DNA of 10,219 nt from an uncultured Bacteroidota bacterium (GCA_903908015.1 CAIVQI010000381.1:1-10219), one strand, 5' to 3'; positions 1 to 7,147 are shown, counted from the stretch's first letter. The notes: generated from the letters alone by a model not told the origin. Numbers and translations are program-made.

Positions 1-705
1 CCTACTTCGGCACACTCGCTTGCCACCCGGCTATTTACCGCGCCACTAGGCGATGATCCGGAACGATGGCCGGAAGCGGATTTCGTACTTTTGGCCGTGA
101 GTGATGCGGCAATATCTGAATGCGCAGAACGCATTGCTGTTCGCCCCGATCAAATCATCTTGCACGCTTCTGGTTCGGGTCATTTAAATCAACTTTCGCC
201 CCATAAGCGATGTGGCATCATTTGGCCATTGGCCACGCTCAGGCGTGAACGAGGTGTTGAATGGCAGGCGACGCCATTGTTTGTAGAAGGATCAGATCCG
301 GAGGCAACCAACCAAATTGTTGAACTCGCCCGCAGCATTTCACATGTGGTGATTCAAACGAATGCCACATTGAGACAGGCCTACCATGTTGCGGCGGTAG
401 GCTCAGCCAACTTCTCCCTTTTTCTTTTGGCAGAAACCAGTGAATGGCTCAAGTCAAAAGGTGGTGATCCGCGCTTATTGGGTCCCATATTGCAACAGGT
501 TTGGATCGACTTTATGGAGGCTTCAAACCTTCATGATCGCCAAACCGGACCGGCATCACGGGGTGATCGCGAAACCGTGGATCGGCAACAAACTGAAGTT
601 TCAGAACAACCTGCACTCTCTGCCCTGTACAGGCTGTTCTCTGACCTCATTGGCTTAAAACACGCCTCAAGCAAACAGAAGCAAAAAAACTTAATGGAGA
701 AGTAG
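1..705 (+). CDS. DUF2520 / Rossmann-like NAD(P)-binding protein, 5' end cut off by the window
   Basis: The frame is open from base 1, so the true start lies upstream; 234 residues are visible, and I estimate about 30 N-terminal residues are missing, including the glycine-rich nucleotide-binding loop. The visible part starts near the end of the Rossmann fold: the stretch ADFVLLAVSDAAISECAERI is the typical fifth strand and helix of this family. The C-terminal half fits the helical DUF2520 domain, with IIWPLATL, a buried ANFSLFLLAE helix and the conserved TGPASRGD motif. The family resembles ProC and F420-dependent NADP oxidoreductases and is often annotated as the latter, but its substrate and reaction are unknown. 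A small protein follows 13 bases downstream on the same strand, so the two are probably co-transcribed. Family assignment is firm; function is not. Confidence 0.88.
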   Translation, partial: PTSAHSLATRLFTAPLGDDPERWPEADFVLLAVSDAAISECAERIAVRPDQIILHASGSGHLNQLSPHKRCGIIWPLATLRRERGVEWQATPLFVEGSDPEATNQIVELARSISHVVIQTNATLRQAYHVAAVGSANFSLFLLAETSEWLKSKGGDPRLLGPILQQVWIDFMEASNLHDRQTGPASRGDRETVDRQQTEVSEQPALSALYRLFSDLIGLKHASSKQKQKNLMEK

Positions 706-718
706 ACGTTATAGAAGC

Positions 719-892
719 ATGTTTCATTTTTTCAAAAGAAAATCTCCGCTCGAAGTGATGGAGGATCGTTACCGTAAACTACTCGAGGAAGCATTCCGGT
801 TATCCACCACTGATCGTAAGGCTTCCGATCAAAAAAGAGCAGAAGCTGAACACTTGGCTCTGGAAATCGACAAACTGCGCAATCAGCCGTAA
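719..892 (+). CDS. Lacal_2735-type small charged protein (57 aa)
   Basis: An ATG at 719 opens a 57-codon frame ending in TAA at 890-892. The N-terminus MFHFFKRKSPLEVMEDRYRK is followed by LLEEAFRLSTTDRKASDQ and a charged helical tail. This fits what I recall of the Lacal_2735 family: roughly 55-65 residues, an aromatic/basic start (FxFFKRKSP), a predicted helical hairpin, and an S-T-x-R-K/S-A-S-D turn. It has no signal peptide, no membrane segment and no cysteine, so it is likely cytoplasmic. No function is known for the family. It lies 13 bases after the DUF2520 gene, suggesting co-transcription, and ends 19 bases before the stop of the convergent TonB receptor gene. The family recognition is from memory. 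Confidence 0.82.
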   Translation: MFHFFKRKSPLEVMEDRYRKLLEEAFRLSTTDRKASDQKRAEAEHLALEIDKLRNQP

Positions 893-911
893 AACTGCTC
901 TCTGATTTCAG

Positions 912-3347
912 CTAAAAATCCACAATGATTCCAATGGTGGGCAATCGGGTACCTACTGTATTCGGAATGAGTGATTTCTGGTAGCGGCCAGGATTTTCCG
1001 GATCTAATATGGGCCGCCCTTCCGGATCGGTTTGCGCTACCCAAACATCAGGAAATCGAGTCTGTTGGTTCAATAGATTTTGGATGTCTATATATAGATT
1101 GAGGGCCCAGTTCGTGTAATTCCATTTCTTATCAATCCGAATGTCGAGCTGCTGTGTGGCCCCGGCGCGTTCGGTATTTAGTCGACTAAAATCGAATACG
1201 GCGCGACCAAAGGCATTCCAAACGGCCGTATCTAAGGAATATTCTGCATATGGGGTGGTAGGAGCACCGCCTACATAGCGATATCGAATACCCAGCTCCC
1301 AATTGTTGGCGAAGATTTTACCTGCGGTGAGTGTGAGAATATGTCGGTTGTCCCACGACGAAGGGATGAACCTGCCTGCAGCATCCTCAAATTCTGACCT
1401 CACCCACGTATAGGCCAAAATTCCGTAGGTTCCTTTGTAGAGCTTTTGTTGCGCCAGGTATTCGATGCCATAACTACGACCCCTCCCCATACTCAATGCT
1501 GGGGCATTCCCAATCACGCCGAAGTCACCCCCCAAGTTGGCCAGGCTAATTTGCTGATCAGTCAGAAAAGGATATTGGCTGTAGCGCTTGTAGAAACCCT
1601 CTACCGTAGAACGAAAATTATTTCGTCCCAAATACTCCAGGCCCGCCACTGAATGGTTGGCAGCAATATACTGCAGACCATTGACGCTGTTCACTAAACC
1701 GCCATTTCCGTCGCGGTATCCCATCACTGTGTAGGGTGGTAATTGGAAATAGCGCCCCCAATGCGCGTTGAAACTGAGGCTGCTGCCCATGCGATACGAA
1801 AGGGCTAAGCGGGGAGAAAGTTGGTCGAGTGGGTTCTTCATTTCAGTAGAATATGTATTCCCATCCATTCTTAATCCACCACTTAACTGAATCCGTTCAT
1901 CTGCCAGTGTTCTTGAAACCTGAGCAAATACCCCATACCGTGTCAGCGAAATTTTACTGCCGAAGGAGCGAACCACCAGCGAATCGCGCTGCAATTCGCG
2001 AGAGACATTACGTACCGTGTAGCGCGCCCTGTCGAGGTTGATCCCGTAGTTCAACTTCCACAAACCTGAACGCAGAAGGTGTTCATAACGAAAGTGATTT
2101 TCGCTCTCCTGACTCAGGTAATCTTGGATGCGTGCCCGACTTACATCATTTCCCGGATGCTTAAAACTCACATTATTGAGCATATTTCGGCTCAAAACGA
2201 AAGTTTTATACCCCTTCTGACCATATCGCTTGTAAACCAAGCCATTGGTATAATGCCATTGGGTGGTCACAGGCAGATACCCGAGGATAAAACGTTGTTG
2301 TTCAACCAATGCCGTATCTACATCCGGATTCTGTGCCGGGTCTAAACTCAGATTGAGGCCAGTGTTCAGGCTAAACTGGTCGATGCTCCCGAGTCCGACG
2401 AAGCTGATTTCATTGCGGTTATCGATTTTATGCTTGATTTTGGCTTGAAACCCATTGAACGTAGGCAGAAAGGGCAGGCCAATCGCAGCAAAGAGGAATT
2501 GCAGGTAGGAGCGTCTGGCCGAAAGCACATAGGAGGTCTTTTCGCTGATCGGCCCCTCGGCAATCAGGCCCATATCGCTGGCGCCCACGATGGCCCTAAA
2601 GCTCTTCTGATCGGTGCGCGGGTCTTTCTGCTTGAATTCAAACACTGAACTAAGGGTATTGCCACGATTGGCTGGAAAGGCTCCTGAAAAAAAGTCGACC
2701 TCGCGGATCATATCGACGTTGATAATTCCGACCGGGCCTCCTGAGCTTCCTTGAGTGGCAAAGTGGTTGATCACAGGCACCTCTACCCCGTCGAGGTAAA
2801 ATCGATTTTCGTTGGGTGCGCCACCACGGATGATGATGTCGTTTCGAAAGCTCACGCCGCTCGACACCCCTGGAAGTGATTGCACGGCCTTACTGATGTC
2901 GCGGTTTCCACCTGGATTCCGTTGTATCTCCGACACACCCAATGTATTGACAGAGACTGGACTCTCTTCAAGTCGCGTGTAAGGTGATGCTTTAATTTCC
3001 ACTGCTTCGAGCTTGCGAACGTCTTCCTCCAACGCCACATTCACAATCGCCGGACGTGATCCAAGCACCTGGATGTCGATCACGGTTCGGGTTTTGAACC
3101 CCAAATAACTGATTTGAAGATTATAATACCCCGGTTTTAATGCCGATAAACGATAATTACCCCGATCATCACTGGTGGTGCCGTTGGAGGTTCCTTGTAT
3201 TAAAATATTCGCAAAGGGAATGGATTCGTTGGTGGCCGAATTTTTGATCTGACCACGAATCTCCCCTGTTTGTGCCCGCACCACCCCCATGCCAAATGAT
3301 GCCATGAAAAGCAAAGTCAAGCAACTCTTAATGTAACATTTTATCAT
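912..3347 (-). CDS. TonB-dependent outer-membrane receptor with carboxypeptidase-regulatory-like domain
   Basis: This 811-residue protein is a ligand-gated outer-membrane channel powered by TonB-ExbBD. Residues 1-26 form a signal peptide (hydrophobic core, then VVRAQ). Residues 28-113 are a CarboxypepD_reg-like Ig fold, common in Bacteroidota TonB receptors (IRGQI, SIPFANILIQGT, GNYRLSALKPGYY, ISYLGFKT). Residues about 118-245 are the plug, with DIIIRGGAPNENRFYLDGVEVP and DVDFFSGAFPANRG-like sequence. The remainder is the beta-barrel, ending in a C-terminal phenylalanine. There is no STN domain and no SusD partner, so a SusC-type glycan system is not supported. The substrate is unknown. It lies 64 bases downstream of crtW on the same strand; I found no convincing promoter in that gap, so read-through from the gpx-crtW unit is possible. 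Family certain, cargo unknown. Confidence 0.95.
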   Translation of the reverse strand: MIKCYIKSCLTLLFMASFGMGVVRAQTGEIRGQIKNSATNESIPFANILIQGTSNGTTSDDRGNYRLSALKPGYYNLQISYLGFKTRTVIDIQVLGSRPAIVNVALEEDVRKLEAVEIKASPYTRLEESPVSVNTLGVSEIQRNPGGNRDISKAVQSLPGVSSGVSFRNDIIIRGGAPNENRFYLDGVEVPVINHFATQGSSGGPVGIINVDMIREVDFFSGAFPANRGNTLSSVFEFKQKDPRTDQKSFRAIVGASDMGLIAEGPISEKTSYVLSARRSYLQFLFAAIGLPFLPTFNGFQAKIKHKIDNRNEISFVGLGSIDQFSLNTGLNLSLDPAQNPDVDTALVEQQRFILGYLPVTTQWHYTNGLVYKRYGQKGYKTFVLSRNMLNNVSFKHPGNDVSRARIQDYLSQESENHFRYEHLLRSGLWKLNYGINLDRARYTVRNVSRELQRDSLVVRSFGSKISLTRYGVFAQVSRTLADERIQLSGGLRMDGNTYSTEMKNPLDQLSPRLALSYRMGSSLSFNAHWGRYFQLPPYTVMGYRDGNGGLVNSVNGLQYIAANHSVAGLEYLGRNNFRSTVEGFYKRYSQYPFLTDQQISLANLGGDFGVIGNAPALSMGRGRSYGIEYLAQQKLYKGTYGILAYTWVRSEFEDAAGRFIPSSWDNRHILTLTAGKIFANNWELGIRYRYVGGAPTTPYAEYSLDTAVWNAFGRAVFDFSRLNTERAGATQQLDIRIDKKWNYTNWALNLYIDIQNLLNQQTRFPDVWVAQTDPEGRPILDPENPGRYQKSLIPNTVGTRLPTIGIIVDF

Positions 3348-3411
3348 TTGTTATATTTTTATTGATTGTTAGCGTAGAATGACACACCAATATTGACCAA
3401 TTCCTTGGATG

Positions 3412-4116
3412 TTAGCGCACGTATGGCAGGCGCCACCACGGCACAGCGGGCTGTGTGTGGTGTTCCTGGTGGTAGCCGAAAAAGTAGCAGGTCATGAAGG
3501 CCAAAAAATGATTTTTATGCTGTGAACGTGCGCGGTGAATGTTGTCTGGGTCATGTTCTCCACGGTGCGGCAGGTAAGTTCCAAAGTAAAATAGTTGCAA
3601 AAGACTCAAAATGGACGGAATAATATAAAACACCAGCATGTTGGGTTTGGGAATCCATAACGAGGCCAAGTTGAACAAGATGGCCATGACCAAAATCTGA
3701 TACCAGCGAACATAATAGTTGATGAAGCGAAAAAACCAGCGTAAAAATGAAGGTGGACCAAAATCGGGGTCATTTTCAGATGCGGGCTGGCGGTGGTGTG
3801 CGTGGTGTGCGGGAAGTAGGCGCGACCAGCTGTTGCAGGCAAACAACAACAGGCTCATGCGACCAAAAAATCGGTTCAATTTTGGTCGGTGTGGGGCCAC
3901 TGTTCCATGCATGGCATCATGGGCGGTGATGAACAGACCTGTAAACAGATGCGTTTGGATCAGTATGTGGAGGTATGTCAGGGGGTTAAATAAATTTAAA
4001 GGGAAATACAACCCCAAAACCAGCGAGAATGTCCACAAGAACAATACTGCAGTGGCAATGAGCACCCCTCTGTAGCGATAGGGTGTAAGCTGCACGGGCT
4101 GATGCGCTAATTCCAT
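3412..4116 (-). CDS. crtW: Beta-carotene 4,4'-ketolase CrtW
   Basis: CrtW is an integral-membrane di-iron oxygenase that adds keto groups at C4 and C4' of beta-ionone rings, giving echinenone and canthaxanthin, or astaxanthin when a CrtZ hydroxylase is present. The 234 residues match the family's usual length. Three histidine boxes are intact: HDAMH (66-70), HHAHH (104-108) and HQEHH (216-220). The surroundings are CrtW-specific rather than generic desaturase: GLFITAHDAMHGTVAP, ENDPDF after the second box, the PSIL-LQLF-FGT-LPHR block near 167-185, HRARS, and a C-terminal PAVPWWRLP after the third box. Hydrophobic segments lie around 17-40, 47-65 and 140-180. It follows the peroxidase gene after 7 bases, clearly one operon. 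No other carotenoid gene is visible, so the pigment pathway must be encoded elsewhere. Confidence 0.93.
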   Translation of the reverse strand: MELAHQPVQLTPYRYRGVLIATAVLFLWTFSLVLGLYFPLNLFNPLTYLHILIQTHLFTGLFITAHDAMHGTVAPHRPKLNRFFGRMSLLLFACNSWSRLLPAHHAHHRQPASENDPDFGPPSFLRWFFRFINYYVRWYQILVMAILFNLASLWIPKPNMLVFYIIPSILSLLQLFYFGTYLPHRGEHDPDNIHRARSQHKNHFLAFMTCYFFGYHQEHHTQPAVPWWRLPYVR

Positions 4117-4123
4117 TTGGACG

Positions 4124-4684
4124 CTATTTCTCGATGTGGCGTAAGATGCGGCGGCTATCAGGTTTGGTGAACGGGAAATAGAAATCGATCAGTTGGCCAT
4201 TTTCATCAACCAAATATTTCTGAAAATTCCACCAAACGCGGCTCGAACTTCTGCCGTTCAACCGCTGCTGGGTCAACCAAGCAAATACTGGGTGTTGGTT
4301 CGGGCCACGCGACGAACATTTTTGGAGCATCAGGAAATCAACCCCATAGTTGCGCGAGCAAAAAGAGCCGATGGCTGCATTATCCAGGGGCTCCTGTCCA
4401 CCGAAATCGTTCGTGGGCAAACCCACGATAATTAAACGATCACCAAAACGTTTATGTAAGGCCTGAAGGGCTTCATATTGAGGCGTGAAACCGCACTGAG
4501 AAGCTGTGTTTACCAACAATACTTTTTTGCCCTTAAATGATGAAAAGTTAATGGTCTGTCCGTCAAGCGATTCAGCTTTAAGGGTGTAAAATGAAGTTGG
4601 CATAAATGAGGGGTGGGATGAGTCTGGAGACCCACTGCACGCCACGGCGCACAGCAAGAGACTCAGTAGCTGTCGAATGTACAT
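4124..4684 (-). CDS. Glutathione peroxidase family protein (thioredoxin-type), predicted lipoprotein
   Basis: A 186-residue thiol peroxidase that should reduce hydrogen peroxide or lipid hydroperoxides. The peroxidatic Cys64 sits in NTASQCGFTPQY; Gln97 (FGGQEP) and Trp152-Asn153 (WWNF) complete the catalytic tetrad. Cys109 (SFCSRNYGV) matches the resolving cysteine of yeast Gpx3-like enzymes, implying a 2-Cys, thioredoxin-dependent mechanism rather than true glutathione dependence. The third cysteine usual in FPCNQF is replaced by Thr91. The N-terminus has a hydrophobic stretch and an AVA-C lipobox-like site (Cys16 followed by Ser), so it is probably a lipid-anchored envelope protein; Ala at -3 of the lipobox is acceptable but not ideal, so a cleaved soluble form is the alternative. 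It is the first gene of the unit with crtW. Confidence 0.93.
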   Translation of the reverse strand: MYIRQLLSLLLCAVACSGSPDSSHPSFMPTSFYTLKAESLDGQTINFSSFKGKKVLLVNTASQCGFTPQYEALQALHKRFGDRLIIVGLPTNDFGGQEPLDNAAIGSFCSRNYGVDFLMLQKCSSRGPNQHPVFAWLTQQRLNGRSSSRVWWNFQKYLVDENGQLIDFYFPFTKPDSRRILRHIEK

Positions 4685-4721
4685 CTATTGAATAACAACC
4701 AGCCTAGAGAAAATGTTCAAG

Positions 4722-4735
4722 TGATCAATTGATCA
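4722..4735. promoter_or_regulatory. Perfect 14-base palindrome, candidate operator
   Basis: TGATCAATTGATCA reads identically on both strands and sits in the control region between the divergent gpx-crtW and mtgA genes. It covers the area where the -33 element of a rightward mtgA promoter would lie and touches the -7-like element of the leftward promoter. It resembles FNR/CRP half-sites (TGAT/ATCA) but the spacing is 6 rather than 4 bases, so I assign no regulator. In 10 kb one such palindrome could occur by chance; its position is the argument. Confidence 0.4.
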
Positions 4736-4741
4736 AATTAA
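4734..4741 (-). promoter_or_regulatory. Candidate -7 element for the gpx-crtW unit
   Basis: On the minus strand this reads TTAATTTG, 7 of 8 matches to the Bacteroidota -7 consensus TAnnTTTG (the second position differs). It would place transcription start roughly 45 bases before the gpx ATG at 4684. I see no clear TTG element at -33, so this is a weak call. Confidence 0.3.
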
Positions 4742-4744
4742 TCT

Positions 4745-4752
4745 TATTTTTG
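4745..4752 (+). promoter_or_regulatory. Candidate -7 promoter element for mtgA
   Basis: TATTTTTG is a full match to TAnnTTTG. It ends at the GTG that would otherwise be the longest mtgA start, implying transcription begins near 4758 and translation at the ATG at 4779, with a leader of about 20 bases. The -33 TTG is not evident (GTG at 4721-4723 at most). Confidence 0.45.
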
Positions 4753-4778
4753 TGTCCATATTGACGTTTAAACGCTTT

Positions 4779-5480
4779 ATGTCGACCTTGGCCCGATTTG
4801 CGCGGCGAATTTTTAAATTTTTTCTTTGGCTCACAGCATTCATGCTGTTTAGCTTGGTTCTTTTTCGATGGGTACCTGTTCCGGCGACACCGCTGATGCT
4901 TCTTCGACTCGCGGAAGGAAAACAGCACGGACAAGAGCACAGGCTATACAACGACTGGGTTCCGTTAGAGAAAATTTCACCCCACCTGATCCGCTCCGCC
5001 ATTGCGGCGGAAGACCAGCGATTCATGGAGCATTACGGCTTCGACTTTGAAGCCATGAAAAAGGCGATGGACTACAACCGCAAAAACAGAGCCGGTCGCA
5101 CCAGAGGAGCCAGTACGATTAGTCAGCAAACAGCGAAAAATGTGTTTCTATGGCCTTCCAGAACCTGGATCAGAAAAGGATTGGAGGCAGGATTTACTTT
5201 ACTGATTGAAGGCATCTGGGGGAAACGGCGCATCATTGAGGTTTACCTGAACGTTATTGAAATGGGTCCGGGCATTTATGGAGCAGAAGCCGCCTCAAGG
5301 GCCTATTTTGATAAAAGTGCTGAGGATCTTTCGGCGCGACAAGCGGCTTTGATTGTGGCAGCTTTTCCGAATCCTCGCGAACGATCTCCCGAAAATCCCA
5401 GTCGTTATTTGAAAAACCGGGCTCAAAAAATAGCCAGAATGGCCAGGAATTTACCAGAGGAGGCTTACCCCCACCCTTAG
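4779..5480 (+). CDS. mtgA: Monofunctional biosynthetic peptidoglycan glycosyltransferase
   Basis: MtgA is a GT51 enzyme anchored in the inner membrane that polymerises lipid II into glycan strands on the periplasmic face; unlike class A penicillin-binding proteins it has no transpeptidase domain. With the ATG at 4779 it has 233 residues, close to E. coli MtgA. A transmembrane helix spans about 11-30. Catalytic Glu78 lies in [20 protein letters not shown] (109-121), WIRKGLEAG and the [10 protein letters not shown] motif with its Glu (149-158) are all present, and the [13 protein letters not shown] block follows. The frame extends upstream to a GTG at 4752, but that codon overlaps a -7 promoter match, so I prefer 4779. 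It is transcribed divergently from gpx-crtW and appears to be monocistronic. Confidence 0.95.
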   Translation: MSTLARFARRIFKFFLWLTAFMLFSLVLFRWVPVPATPLMLLRLAEGKQHGQEHRLYNDWVPLEKISPHLIRSAIAAEDQRFMEHYGFDFEAMKKAMDYNRKNRAGRTRGASTISQQTAKNVFLWPSRTWIRKGLEAGFTLLIEGIWGKRRIIEVYLNVIEMGPGIYGAEAASRAYFDKSAEDLSARQAALIVAAFPNPRERSPENPSRYLKNRAQKIARMARNLPEEAYPHP

Positions 5481-5612
5481 CGAATTTCAGGTTTCGCAGA
5501 GGAATGGACTGAGCTTCGTTGTTTTGCCCTTTGTGCTATAATTTTTGTCTGTGTTTTTGACTGCACTGCAGGCCTCCTGATTGCATCAGTCTAATCCAAA
5601 GAAATCGGGGGA

Positions 5613-7040
5613 CTAATGAACCATCAATCGAAATGGCCGTATGTATGGCTGCTGAACCACGTAAGTTGTATAGACTCCCGGGGACCAACTTGATGTTTCC
5701 AGCTCAGTTTCTGTGGTGATTACACCGGTGAATCGAAGTCGACCACAAGCATCGACAATACGCAATTCAGTTTCCTCAAATTCCTCCAATCCCAAAAGTC
5801 GCGTGTGTCTCGCCGTTGGGTTGGGGTACCATCTGAGGTCAGGCTTTGGGATCGTGGCGACAGAGGTCGGAAGCCGGCGGAGTAGCCATCGGTAGGCTTC
5901 AGGGAACTCACGCCGCCAGAACCATTCGCTGTGTTGGCCATCAGACCTGATCCGTACCGCTATATCGGTACTGTCGAAACCGACGGAACGCAACGATTGC
6001 GCGAGTTGCTGGGTTTGGGCCACCAGGCTACTGCTTTCCAATGCACCGGCCAGGAGGTAAAAGCGGGTCGGTTGGCGACGGCCCTCCAGAGGTATCTGCG
6101 CAAACACCTGAGAAGAAAACCACAAACTAGGAGAAAAAACACCCGCCATACCAAAGACCTCCTGGTGACGCATCACCCCAAACTGGGAGATGAGTCCACC
6201 CATACTGCTGCCCCACAAGCCGGTTGAGGCGCGCGATGAGTCGGTGCGGTAATGGCTATCAATATAGGGCTTTAATGTTTGAACGATGAAGTTCATGTAG
6301 TCCTCGCCCTGACCACCACCGTATTGTGGGTTGATCCAAGGACTGTATTCATTGATCCGCTGGGCTCCGCCATTACTGATTCCCACCACCATGGCGCCAT
6401 CATCACCCTGGCCGAACAAACGGCTGATGTGCTCGTCGACCTCCCACTCCCCTGCGAAAGCCGTGCTGGCATCGAAAAGATTTTGCCCGTCGTGCATATA
6501 AAACACCGGGTATCGCTTAGACAACGCGGTGTTGTAATCGACCGGCAGATACATCCAGATCCGCCGGTGGCGTTGCAATTGAGGGATGTAAAAGCTATCG
6601 GTCAATACAATCACTTGAGCATTTGCGGTGGAGCCACCGCCGCCCCCACCTTGGTGAAGATCCTCCCAGCTTTCGATGGTGATTCGTACCGTGTCGGCGC
6701 TGCCAAATGTGTGATTTCGGTTGGGTCGTTGGGTCCCTGTCGCGTTTCCCTCAACCTTGGCCCAATTGCCCCGCGTAAATTTAAACTGGATGCTGCTGGC
6801 CGACGGCGGAAGAGTAATCATCCAACTGCTGTCGGGTTGCCGGGTGAGTCGGTGGATTGCGCTCCCCGGATTCCATCCATTAAATGTTCCTGCAATAAAT
6901 AAAGTATCCGCTGGCGGCGTGTAGCTGGGCCATTGCGTGATGTGAAAGGTGACTTGAGCCCTCATGGAGTGCATCAAGATCAAAAAGAACAATCCAGTCA
7001 AAACAACCCATCGTTCCCCAAAAACAACAATCTGCTTCAT
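5613..7040 (-). CDS. T9SS-secreted alpha/beta-hydrolase esterase with N-terminal CBM20-like domain
   Basis: A 475-residue secreted hydrolase. Residues 1-29 form a signal peptide (ending HSMRAQ). Residues about 30-125 are a starch-binding CBM20/CBM48-like beta-sandwich (FIAGTFNGWNP, IQFKFTRGNW, KVEGN, RPNRN). A Gly6-Ser linker (131-137) leads to a PF00756 'putative esterase' domain (about 142-390), with YPVFYMHDGQNLFD, nucleophile Ser279 in GSSMG, candidate acid Glu335 and His370 in DGQHSEWFW. Residues about 402-475 are a T9SS type A sorting domain (WYPNPT, a DACGRL turn, SWSPGVYTTYV), implying export across the outer membrane and removal or anchoring of this tail. The substrate is unknown; relatives include enterochelin and feruloyl esterases. 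The frame extends to ATG 7073 and TTG 7103, but the start at 7040 gives the clean signal peptide. Confidence 0.9.
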   Translation of the reverse strand: MKQIVVFGERWVVLTGLFFLILMHSMRAQVTFHITQWPSYTPPADTLFIAGTFNGWNPGSAIHRLTRQPDSSWMITLPPSASSIQFKFTRGNWAKVEGNATGTQRPNRNHTFGSADTVRITIESWEDLHQGGGGGGSTANAQVIVLTDSFYIPQLQRHRRIWMYLPVDYNTALSKRYPVFYMHDGQNLFDASTAFAGEWEVDEHISRLFGQGDDGAMVVGISNGGAQRINEYSPWINPQYGGGQGEDYMNFIVQTLKPYIDSHYRTDSSRASTGLWGSSMGGLISQFGVMRHQEVFGMAGVFSPSLWFSSQVFAQIPLEGRRQPTRFYLLAGALESSSLVAQTQQLAQSLRSVGFDSTDIAVRIRSDGQHSEWFWRREFPEAYRWLLRRLPTSVATIPKPDLRWYPNPTARHTRLLGLEEFEETELRIVDACGRLRFTGVITTETELETSSWSPGVYTTYVVQQPYIRPFRLMVH

Positions 7041-7100
7041 GCTATATCCCTCAAAGAAAGTGAAGTAACCCATTGAAAAAGGTGCCAACCAGCCTTTCTT

Positions 7101-7108
7101 CAAAAATA
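7101..7108 (-). promoter_or_regulatory. Candidate -7 promoter element for the T9SS esterase
   Basis: On the minus strand this reads TATTTTTG, a full TAnnTTTG match, 60 bases before the preferred esterase ATG at 7040. It overlaps the TTG at 7103 that would give the longest reading frame, which argues against that start. A poorer alternative, TTTCTTTG, lies at 7059-7052. No clear -33 TTG was seen for either. Confidence 0.35.
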
Positions 7109-7123
7109 GGTAAATATTGGCTC

Positions 7124-7143
7124 ATTTTTGAGGATTTTTGAGC
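7124..7143 (+). repeat. Tandem 10-base repeat just before the LptF/LptG start
   Basis: ATTTTTGAGG is followed directly by ATTTTTGAGC, two copies differing at the last base, ending 4 bases before the ATG at 7148. Each copy with the base before it (CATTTTTG, GATTTTTG) is one mismatch from TAnnTTTG, so the repeat may supply overlapping -7-like elements; the outer GCTC/GAGC (7120-7123, 7140-7143) also form a short inverted repeat. Confidence 0.35.
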
Positions 7144-7147
7144 CCGA

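Noticed and set aside
912..3347. SusC-type glycan transporter
   Set aside because: No SusD gene adjoins it, the length of 811 residues is shorter than typical SusC proteins, and the starch-binding-like esterase is two genes away and oppositely arranged around mtgA, so no glycan locus is supported.
3719..4075. A 118-codon plus-strand frame opposite crtW
   Set aside because: It is antisense to well-conserved CrtW histidine-box sequence and has a low-complexity, arginine-rich translation with no family features.
3412..4116. Generic fatty-acid desaturase
   Set aside because: The histidine boxes alone would allow it, but the 234-residue length and the PHR and PWWRLP blocks around them are those of CrtW ketolases.
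4752..4778. N-terminal extension of MtgA from GTG 4752
   Set aside because: The GTG is the last base triplet overlap of a full TAnnTTTG promoter match, so it would not be within the transcript if that promoter is used; ATG 4779 gives the usual family N-terminus.
5480..5497. Short inverted repeat GCGAA/TTCGC after the mtgA stop
   Set aside because: Only five base pairs with an eight-base loop and no T-tract; too weak for a terminator.
5559..5591. Bulged hairpin (GACTG/CAGTC, TGCA/TGCA) between the convergent mtgA and esterase genes, considered as a terminator
   Set aside because: The stem is interrupted by bulges and is not followed by a T-run on either strand; flanking T-runs on the plus strand precede it. 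The 5481-5612 gap holds nothing else that I can support.
6279..6902. A 207-codon open frame on the plus strand within the esterase gene
   Set aside because: It lies wholly antisense to an esterase with intact motifs, its translation shows no recognisable domain, and it looks like a frame shadow of GC-balanced coding sequence.
7041..7103. N-terminal extension of the esterase from TTG 7103 or ATG 7073
   Set aside because: The extension puts extra residues before a complete signal peptide that starts at ATG 7040, and TTG 7103 overlaps a promoter-like element.
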